Shown in pieces: positions 44,301 through 55,147 of a stretch of 64,000 bases of DNA. How positions within the stretch are numbered: position 1 is the first letter of the stretch; each line of letters begins with the position of its first letter. A program made the translations under genes and the position numbers. This DNA comes from Chelonoidis abingdonii. Lineage: Eukaryota; Chordata; Testudines; Testudinidae. The stretch is taken from NCBI RefSeq assembly GCF_003597395.2, contig NC_133770.1, positions 89,004,441 to 89,068,440 on the forward strand. The letters run 5' to 3'. Under the pieces are notes generated by a model. The model saw nothing but the letters and a program-made list of their open reading frames with translations. It searched no databases and had not been told where the DNA came from.

Positions 44301-47300
44301 TTGCAAATGAAGCGACTGAGAAGCCAGAGGTCTAGAAGTAGTCTCCATCTGCCTTTCTTCTTGGGTATCTGGAAGTAAATTGAATAGAATCTGGTCACGT
44401 GATATTCCCAGGAAACACCATCTATCACTTCCTATTGTAGTAAGGAGTTCACTTCCTCAGTGAGGATGCTGTCATGACGGTAGTCCCCGAGGAGGGATCA
44501 GGAGGCTGTGGAGGAGACAGTGTGATGAATTCGATCATACAGCCATGGTGGATGATATTTAGCACCCATGTGTCTGTTATTGCACTCCAAGCTTGGAAAA
44601 AGAGTGCCTGAAGGGGGTAAGATGGTTGCGTGGCAGTAGGCAAGATGGCTGATGGCTCTCAAGAATGTCTTACAAATATCTTTTAGCTGGGGATTGCATC
44701 TGCAAGGAGGAAGCCTGTGAAGGTGGTCCCAGAGGGTGGGATCTCTGTCTTTTGTCTCTTCTGTGAAGGTGCATAAGGTCTCTGGTGGAAAAACTGGGAG
44801 GATCTGTAGCATTGTGTGGATGGCAGGCAGTGGAGCTTACACTTCGCAGCAGGCATAAAAATACCCAGTGAACATGGGGTAGTTCTTGAGTCTTTGAGAA
44901 TATGAAGGGAATCATCAATCTTTTGATTAAAAAGATGGGATTCATCAAAAGGGAAGTCTTCTATAGTGTTCTGTACCTCCCGAGGAAAAACCACGATCCC
45001 CTCCGCATGACTATGCTTGCAGCCATAGTCCTGGAAGAAGTAGCTGCCACATCCACCACTGACTGGAGCATTGTTCTTGCCACCAGCTTCCCTTCCTCTA
45101 TGATCACCTGGAAATGAGCCCAACCTTGCGGAGGATGTTTGTCAGAAAATTCCTTCGGTTTGTTATAATTCAGGAAAACAATTTGGCTAGTAATACCTGA
45201 TAGTTCAAAATCCTGAATTGGAGACTGACCAAGGAAAAGACCTTAGGGCCCAAAAGGTCCAACTGCTTGCCCTCTCTGATGGATGATGTGGAAGGTGCGT
45301 GCTGTTGCCTGGATTGTTTAGTTGCTGCCTGACCCACAAGTGGGTTCGGGGGATGTGTGAGAAAAGAAACTAAGACCCATTAGCTAGAACATATCATTGC
45401 TTTTCCCTTGGAGGTAGGTGTGCATGTGGCCGTTGCGTGGCATACCATCCTAGCTGGTTTAAGGATGGCATAATTGATAGGTAGTGCGACACTAGTTGGT
45501 GCAGATGAATGGAGGATATCCAGGAGTTTATGCTGTGTATCCCAGATTTCCTCTAAGGGGATGTAAAACTCCCCCACTGCTCTATGCAGGAGATCCTAGA
45601 ATTAGCTAAAGGCAAGGAGCACATTGAAATCACTGCCTTGTCTGGGGAAGAGGAAGGGAATCTCTCCGGTTCCAGGGGCACTATTGGAACTAGGCTAAAG
45701 GGCTTCTCTTCCAGGACTGTATCTGAGCTTCTACTCAACGGCCCCTAATGGGGAGAGAGATGAAGTCTCCCTTGCAGACCAGGTGAATTCTGAGAGGGAA
45801 GTATTGGGACCATGGCCCACAATAAGACCAGTATGCTCAATCTGGAGGGAGTTGAGGCAGATTCCCCTTGCATGGGGAACCAGTGGGTCCATGGTGGTTG
45901 CTTCATATGGTCTTGCATGATCCAGACGGCCTTCTAGAATACACGTATTGCTATAGGGGATTGATGGTCCCTTTCCATCATTCAACTCTTCCAAAGATGA
46001 GAAGGTGGACTATAGTTCCTTCGGTGGTATCACCAGAGTCAGCAGAAGCATATAGACCATTAGAGTAGGAGGTGAGGGGTGGCATGTCATGAGGGGGAGA
46101 AAGTCTCCCAAGAGGTCGAGGATCCCAACATGCAAGACAATCTTGGTTCCTCTAAAATGAAGGTGTCCTGGGGCTCTGGTGCTTTTCCAAATCTTCCTGA
46201 TGTTAGGGGTAAGTGGTGGTAGAGTAGTGGACTTCCCTGGATCGCATGAGTCCCACACTTTATGGGGTGTCAATGTTGACAGTACCTGCAGTTTGGTACC
46301 TGGGACCATCAGATCCCGTCGCTTGTGGGACTTCTTTTCACGTTTATGCACTTTAGAGTGTGCTCCCTCTCCGTGACTCGAACTCATGGAAGCAGTATCT
46401 CCTCTTTGTTTTCAAGGAAGACTTAATACCACGCTTATGGGAATGCTTCCTTACCTCCAGACTAGTCCCCGGTGTGGGTTCCATAGTGGTGGTACCGCCA
46501 GTGCTGGATCCAGACTCAGCAGCAGGAGATGCATACCCAGCTGTTTCAGAACGATGTACTGGGGTGGAGTGGGGTGGATTCCCCTGGCTGGGGTCCAAGC
46601 AAGTCCTCATGGAGACTTTCATAAGGTACTTCCTGAGGCAAAGGCCCCAACCTTTTTGGGTATAACTGCGGAAAGACTGGCAAATATTGCACCATGATGT
46701 AATGTGGTTTTCTCCCAAGTAGTAGAGGCAGCACTGGTGTTTGTCGCTGACTGAGAAGGAATACAGGCAGGAGGCACAGAATTTGAAGCTCAGAGTCTTG
46801 GGCATTGTACCCGTGTGAGAGTACAGGGAAGAGCAGGAGGGAGGGTAGGGACCCCGCCACCTCCCTAAAAGAAACTATCTATCCTAATCACTAACATTAC
46901 GATAAACTGTGATAAAACAGCTAAAAATCCTATAAATCGTAAAATTCTTAAACTATGTACAACCATGTTTTTAAAGGTGCTTCAGAGACAAGGACACTGA
47001 AAGTTCCAATCTGGACCAGGTGGTGATGAGAAGGAACTGAAGACATAGTTGTGCCGCCTCGCTTTTTCTCACCTCAGATGAAACCATGAGGCAAACCAGG
47101 GCTCACGCCTGGACTAGTGGACACTATTTTCAAATTGTCTAGCTCCAGATGCATGGTGTGCATGTGTAAACCCTCAGTGGACTACAACAGAGACCATCAC
47201 TCGAAGAAGTTAAAGGTTTATAACAGTTAAAAAAAACAAACTGTCAACATCACGTCAAAATATGCAAAGTAAATACCCTTAAATCAAACTAATAAATTCT

Positions 47301-50300
47301 CAAACATAATTTTTCTTATGGTGTCTGTCTGTAAGTTTTAATTATCATCAGTGGAAATATTTTTTCATTGGTTTAGATGTGTACAGTAAAATAGACGTTC
47401 ACTGATAAATACCTAAATCTTCCAAGCCTACACATATTATCATTTCAAAATTTTAAAAATCATTTAAAGCCTAAATAACACAAATCACTTTTAAACATTG
47501 TATATTTTAAATAACCACCACCTTAGCTCCAAAATTAAACTATTTCTATTGCTGCTGAGGTAGAAAAAAGTCCCAGTGAAAAACCCTCAGTGAAGAATTT
47601 AAAAAGAAACATTAAATGCGAAACAAAAGGAAATTTGAGGAGCAAAGATACTGGTGATATGTAGGAAACTAGAGTGCACCCAGGTGGCAATGGCAGTGTC
47701 TACTTTATAGTGAAAGGTACAGGGGAAAACACAATTACTGAATTATAGACTACTATTAATTAAAAAGCAAGAGGATCTGGGTACTGAAGAACTAGGATTT
47801 CATGTCATCTATAAGTACAAAAAGACACCACCTACTTTACCTAATTTCTGATATTACATTTCTAAGTATTCTAGCTAGTTAGTACAGAAGGTTTTGTTGG
47901 GGGTTTATAAGACTAAAAACTGGCTTTAATGGCAGATTTAATTTCCTGTTATACAACGTATTTTAAGGGGTGAACTAGCCCTAATTTTTCTCCGAAAAGT
48001 ATCACAACACAAATCATCAAAGATTTCAAAAGCATGCAAATACTACTGACCCAAAGCACTGGAAAAAAAAAAAAATACCTTCATTTTTGTCTGGCGATGA
48101 TGAACCTAAGGCACAGAACAACAACTCAGTATGCGGCTTATGTTTTTTAAATTAGCTTTGACCATTGCCATTGGTCAATGAATGTATGCAAAGCATATGG
48201 CCTATCAAGTATTACTGATAAATGAGCAATACATACGCTGAGATTGAGAGACAACTTTCGTTCGACTACGTCCTCTAGAATCTGTCTTTGAATTTCCAAT
48301 TCCAACAGACGGCGTTGAAAGCTTTGTTCGTATACGACCTATAAAGTAAAAATGACATTAAGAAAATAGTCTTCATTATGAATAGAGATGTCATAGTGTT
48401 AATGAATGTTTTATTGTGTTACTATAGTTGAAAACTGAAGATTTACATACCGGAAAACTTAATCATCCAAACCTCACTTGAAAAAACCCAACTCAGAGTA
48501 GAAAATTGAATACCACGCTAGATTTAACTGAAAGTTAAGAAACACAAACACTTTTCTTTCTGACTGTAGGTACTTCAATAAAGAATTATTTAGAATTTAA
48601 ACGAGCTCATCTTCATCAACACCAAATTAGATAACTCTAGTTTTCTCCAGAAATACACTGATTTTATATTTTTAAATGTAAAGCTTATGAAGTAAGAGTC
48701 AAGAAAAATATTTTACAATTTAGGAGGAGAGAAGTACCTAAATGTAACAAATATCATACTCAACTCATTACTACTTGAAGGCTGTAATTTTATTAACTTT
48801 CCATTTTCGTCCTTTAGGTAACAAAGCCAACCCTGGCTCTCTTTTGAACAGGCCACTGAGGATTCTTGCCAACAATTCTGAGGAACACTGCTCTGTTTTT
48901 TTAGAGACCTGCAATCTAATTTCTCTGTACATCAGGATACCACTATACTCATGACTATGAATGTGGACACAAAAGTAATTCTTTATACTTTAAAGCACTT
49001 CCCATACAAGGTTCTCAAAGAACTTTGCAAAGACTAATGAATTAGTCTCAACATCCATGTGAGGTAGAGAAATACTGCCGTTGTTTTACAAAAGGAAGAA
49101 CTGAGACACAGAGATTTTAAGGACTTGTCTGAAATTACTCAGGAAGTCTATGGCAGAACCCAAACAGAATTCAGCTCTCTCCAGACAGCCAACCAATAAG
49201 ATCGTCTTTTGTGTGACAACATCTCTATTCCTCAATGTTTAGACAATGCAATGAAATTACAAAAGAAGGGAAGATTCCAGCAGCATCAATGACAGTTAAT
49301 AGGCAGATTACTCTTAAAACTGAATAACTAGACTTCTGCATACAGGTCCTAAACCAACCTGAGAGCCCCACACAAAAACAATACCTAGAACAGCGAGTTG
49401 GACACAATTTTGGAAGGTTGCAAGAAGAAACTGCTTGAGAAGTGATGCTCTAGCACAACAATTAATTCAATTTAAGACTGCGTTAACTTTAATAAAAAAG
49501 TTTTGCAGACACATAGGGTCAATCCTTAACCCAGAAGAATTAGGCACACAGGCTCATTATATCTAGTTTCCAGCCCCTTTAGGCTTTCCACAGCAGGATT
49601 TCAATACCAGCCAAGTTAATATTATTCATCCAAGTAGAAGGAACAGTCCACAGAAGAAAGTCTATGGGAAGAGAGCCAGGATAAAGGAGGTTATTCACTT
49701 AGCTGCTAGAAAGCAATGTATTACCATTACTGGTTAAATTGATTGGGACAAACTCTACCCTCTGTCACCACATGCATTGCCAATATTTTTCCCACTAATC
49801 GTAATGAGGTTTCAGGGCACGTAACTGTGTACAGAATCTGGCCCAGAGAGTATAGGAATATAGTACACCACCAATTTGGTTGATGTTGAATTATCACTAA
49901 AGGCCTGATTTAATTTCCAATAAAGTAAAAAACAAAATCTGTTTGAATGTTATGAGGCAAGCATACTGATTGATTCTCTGGTGCTAGCATAGAAAGGTTT
50001 TAACAATACATTTTAAAATGTTCTTCCACATTTCAAATAGATAATTAATAATAGCGCCTGCTTCCTGAGAGAGTGAGCACATCTGATCAACAGATGAGTT
50101 ATTCCTAATTAGTTTATAATTTAAAAGATAAAAACATAATACTCCTGTAATTTTATAGTAAAATGTTAAGCAATGACATTTTTAATGAAAATCACAAAGC
50201 AAAAAAATTAACAAAAATAGTACTTCAATAACCAAAATATTAGATGCGAAGCCAAATGGAATGACGCCCCCAACCACCACAATGAGCTAATTCTACTTCT

Positions 50301-53300
50301 AGAACATAGTTTGTGTAAATGAAAACATGAAGATGAAGTATTTGCTATTCTAACAGAAGATTAATTTTTCTTACCATCTTCAGAAGCTGTTCCTAAACAG
50401 AAAAAATAATAAAACAATGATATTCCAAACAGCACTATTCTTTGATTCAATTCCTTTTAATGAGAGACTACTTATATGAAATTAGAGTACCTTGACAAAA
50501 TGTATTTATTATTTAAGAATGGATCTTAACCTCTGCTTTCTTGCATTGCAATTCCATCATTAAACTACAGTGGAAAGCCAAAGGGTACATTGTGAACTGA
50601 CTGTAGAAATACATAATGCACTGCTGGACCCCAAACTTTCTTTGAAAAACCATGGGAATATCAAAGTAAAATGGAAGTTTTAATCATGCATGTGAGTTTA
50701 AGGCAGTTAAATAGCATGTCAAGAACAGACTTTGTTACCAAGCGTATTACTACAACCAACTGCTAAAGAAACCAGGCGACAGATGCACATAGTGCACATT
50801 TGCATATAGAATTCCAATACAAGCTCCAGGTTGAAGTAAGCAATACAAACCCAGTGCATTAAACACAGGCAGAGAGAAGCTGATTGAAGATGTTAGAAAG
50901 GAGGATTCATTCAAACAAAGTTCAAACTGACGCCTTAAAAAATGTACACCCTTTTAGACCAAGTCCTGCTTTGAAAAGTAAGCTGTGAGAAAAACAAGGT
51001 TATTGAAAATGGGTCACAGCTGGAGTGTTTATGATAGTTTAATGAGGCAAAGTATACACATACATGACAGATTTGACAAAATCTGAGGTAAAACACACAT
51101 CAGTGTTCTGAAAACCAAAGAGTGGGAAGAGGAGAAAAGCTGTCCAAGCACTGTTTCTCCACCCCGTCACTGAGGCTCCCTTGAAACCGTGGTCTGTGGA
51201 TTCAGGAAGTGACAGGATTTGTAAAATATTCCCACTATTGGTCAGTAATTTTTTTTCAAATCCAGTGCTGTTTCTGAATTCTGAGATGACTGTAGTAATC
51301 AAAAGCCATTCAGCATCTTCACCTCATCTAGAGGTTGTGGGAGGTTAACCTCTCTGTAAACCTTGCTATAACTGTGCACACTTTTGCCTCTTCTATTCAT
51401 AGAATATCAGGATTGCAAGGGACCTCGGGAGTCATCTAGTTCAACCCGCTGCTCAAAGCAGGACCATTCCCCAGACAGATTTTTGCCCCAGATCCCTAAG
51501 TGAGCCCCTCAAGGATTGAACTCACATTTCTAGACTGAGCTACTCTATATGCTTTATTTACAGCAGGATCACCACTGAAGCCTCAGAAGCTCCAGCTAGT
51601 GCAGACTGTAACACTCCTGTCTTTTAAAGTGCCACTCTATCCTAATAATGACTTTTTAAAAAACGCATTGCAAGACTGTCTCACAGTTTTCCAAATCAAG
51701 TTTTTCCAGTTTGCATATAAAATTTTTTTTTTTTAAAACTGCCAGCGCTGCAAATTCATCCTGGACTCTTATCAAGTTGTGTTTATTCTATCTTGCACAC
51801 CATCAGAAGTAACAGAAGTCCTGAAGAGCAAACTATGTCCTGAGATATATCTGCGTAGTCCCATTCTCTTTCACACACCATTGAAAATCCACTGAAGACC
51901 ACAGGGTTGCACATGTCTACCTGAGAGCAGAACTTGGCCTGCAGAGCCCATATTACTTGTGATGATGCACAAAATGGAAAAAAAAACCAAACAAAAACAA
52001 AAAACAGCTTGATTGCAAAAGTTCAAGGTAAATTTGGGATGCTGCTAATTATAAAAGTGATATGCAACCTAATCAATTTTTGATTTGGAAATCAGAGAAA
52101 AGAATACAGAACTGTACACTGCTGTTCGATAGGGCAGATAAATACCTTATGAAATTTGGGCTGCTATAAGCAAAAAGTGACATTCACTTACCTGTAAACT
52201 GGAGTTCAAGAGGGCTCTGCATACTTTCAATTATCACCTTGTGGCAGCAGCCCTTTTTAGCTGTATCAGCTAGAGTGCTCTCGCATTCCCCCACCACTTG
52301 GCATCCCAAAGCACTGAGGGCAAGGCTATAAAGGGGACAGAGCACCCTTTGCTCTTTAGTTCCTTCCACCATATATCCGGAAAACATAATTACAAGAACT
52401 CTGACGGAGAGGGGAAAGAGAGTGCAAACTGTGAATATGCAGAGCCATCTCAAAGAACTCCAGTGACAGGCAAGTAACCTTCATTTCTTCTTTGAGTGGC
52501 TCCGCATATTCCAACTTATAGGATACACTGATAAGCAGTGCTGATACTGACCTGGAGATGGGAACAGAGTCCTAGTTGAATAAAGACTGAAGTATAGCCT
52601 TGCCAAACCCAGTATGCGCTCTAGAAACTAAATTCAGAGGACAATGGTGGGCGAAGATGTGTAAAATATCTGGGTTGCAGCTCTGAAGAGCTCAGCAACT
52701 GGCACCAACCTCAGACAAGCAAAGGAAGTAGCCATAGCTCTAGTAGAATGTGATCTGATTGAAGCAGGCACAGGAATTCTCACTAGCATATAACTCAAAG
52801 TTACAGAAGCTTGATCCACTGTGAAATAGTCTGGGAAGAACTCGTAATGCCTCATATTATTCTTGGCATATGAAAACAACAGGCTAGAAGTTTTAAATGT
52901 GGAAATCAGCTACCACCTTATGTAAGAACTAAGGATCACGTCTAAAGACAACCTTTTCCTTCTGAAACTAAGTAAAAGATGGATCAGTCATGAGTGCATT
53001 CAGTTCACTCACTCTACTGGCTGATGTAATGGCAATAATTAAAGCAGTTTTCAGGAATAAATGATGAAACAAACACTTTGGCTATCGCTCAAACAGGTAT
53101 TTCATCAAAGTGGTGAAGACCAAACCGAGGTCCCAAGAAGGGACGTGATTCTTAGCAGAAGGATACGCATTTGACAAACCTTTCATAACCTTTTTACCTG
53201 AAGCATGAACAAACAGCAATCTATCATCAACTTGAATATGATATGTGGAGATGGACGCCAAAGGAACCTTTATTAGGGTGACCAGATGTCCAGATTTTAT

Positions 53301-55110
53301 AGGGACAGTCCTGATTTTTGGGTCTTTTTCTTATATAGACTCTTATAATCCTTCACCCTCATCCCGATTTTTTACATTTGCTGTCTGGTCACCCTAACCT
53401 TTATCAATGAATTAGATAGGATCAGGCTTCTTCGGCATCCACGCCTGAAATATAGACCATTTGGACAGTTAGTTTCTAGTGAATTGTTTCCTGGAATTAA
53501 CCAGTATATCCTGCACAGATGAAGAATACGACAGCTCAAGTGCAGACAGAGTCAAAGTCCGATCACTCATGCCAACAGATGAAGGGTCTGTAGGTCTGGG
53601 TGAAAAATCCTGCTCCTCTTCTTGCACAGATCTGGAGACAGACTTCGCCAGACAGCTGAAGGTCTGTGAACCACTGCAGATGTGGCCAAGCCAGGGCAAT
53701 GAGTATTATTCCTTGCTCTGTCCAGATGTATCTTCCTTGCCACCTTTTGTATCAAGGGAAAAGGAGGGATGGCATACATCAAACCCTTCCCTCAGTGCAG
53801 AAAAAAAAGTGCCCAAGACAGACTATCCCTATTTGCTTTGGAACCGAAAAGATGACACTTTTTATGTTGAATCTTGTCGTGAACAGGTCCACAACTGGTT
53901 GCTGCCATCTGGAAAAAACAGTCTGAACTAACTGGTCCTTCAGGCAGGCACTCCTACTGAGGCAAAACACAACTACAGTCAGGTCTCGATTTACATGGCA
54001 TTTTCTTTGAACAGTTTCAGTTACGCACAGTCAAGTAATTGTGACCCTTTATATTTGTACACAGTAGGGATTCTCTTTTACATGGTGGAGCGCTGTCGCC
54101 AAGATGCACAAATCAGGGGCGTAGCCAGGACCCTACACTTGGCATAGGTGGGTAATGATAGTGGTTGGGGAGGAAAGTTAGGAGGAATAGGGTGCCTCCC
54201 CTCACTCCCTCCAGCCGGCCTCACAGGGGGCACAGAAATATTAGCCAGGGTCCCCAGGCGCAGGGACGAGGCACAGGGGTTTGCACCACTCTGCCCACCT
54301 GGCACTCCTGCTGGGGAGCGGGGTTGGGAACTTGTCCCACTCTGCCTGCTCGGAGCTCCAGCTGGGGAGCAGGGTCAGGGGTCTTACCCCACTCTATTCA
54401 CCTGGCCTTCCAGCCGGAATGCAGGCAAGCCTTCGTGCCCTGACCCTGCTCCCCGGCAGGAGCATCAGGGGCGAGGGGCACGGAGAGGCGCAAGCCCCTG
54501 ACCCTCAGCAGGAGCCCCGGGAGGGTGGAGCAGAGCGAGCCCCCAACCCCGCTCCCCATATGCAGCACTGAGAGGAGCAGGGCGAGCCCTGGACCCCGCT
54601 CCCCAGCTGGAGCGCTGGACAGGTAAAAGGAGTGGGGTGAGTCCCTGACCCCACTCTCTCGCAGGAGTGCCAGGCAGTTGGGCAGAGTGGTGCAAGCCCC
54701 TGCGCTCCAACCCCCTGCTGCGGGTGCATGCATGGGTGGCCTCTTGCCAGAGTGTCCATGGCCCCCCGCACGGCTGGCTTGAGGGGGTGAGTGGAGGCGG
54801 CCTCAATCTTTCTTGCTTCCCCTCTCCCATCCCGTTATTGCCCACCCTCCTGAAGTCAGGGCCCACCCCACTGCTCCACACTCCCCGGCCTCCCCAGATG
54901 AACCCTCAGAGTTCTGACTTCAACAACATGATGATAATGCTGATACTGTATCAAGTTCATCCTTACCATGAATAAACGTTAGTATCTGTACTGTAATAAG
55001 TTTGAATGTCATTAATTTCTTTTTAATAAAACTTGTAGTATTATACTGTATCGTATAAATTAGGAAGATCGTCTTGTAAGCCTGGAACCTAAACTCATAG
55101 ACCCTTAGTA

Positions 55111-55147
<37 letters not shown>

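Larger units (their letters stand above)
41976..47230 (-). mobile_element. DIRS-type retrotransposon, near full-length but decayed
   Basis: About 5.25 kb. The low terminus reads ttaactgttgttatcttcga then gggttttgcatgcgcac and tagtgtccactggtcct. The high terminus read on the other strand gives ttaactgttataaaccttta, gggtttacacatgcacacca and tagtgtccactagtcc. These form imperfect terminal inverted repeats of about 190 bases. An internal complementary region sits near 42240-42310. Minus-strand order is gag, reverse transcriptase, RNase H, tyrosine recombinase, with no integrase or protease, as in DIRS. All frames carry stops. A hAT MITE is inserted at 43957-44077. Sense strand equals that of CLASP2. 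Confidence 0.85.
38758..48236 (-). other. CLASP2 intron(s), 9.5 kb
   Basis: Between the VVSQSQ exon and the 38731 cassette; contains the candidate microexon at 48079, the second DIRS copy, the LINE at 40 kb and the 15-bp tandem repeat. 41.6-41.9 kb is T-rich, probably an unclassified repeat. 38.76-40.04, 40.64-41.6 and 47.23-48.08 kb show nothing I recognise. Confidence 0.75.

Noticed and set aside
53479..53931. 150-codon plus-strand open frame
   Set aside because: It is antisense to DIRS polyprotein remnants (VDLFTTRF segment on the minus strand); a shadow frame.
54148..54571. Several overlapping open frames of about 90-117 codons, both strands
   Set aside because: They lie in the GC-rich hairpin core of a Tigger-like element; overlapping frames in all phases come from low stop-codon density, with no conserved domain.
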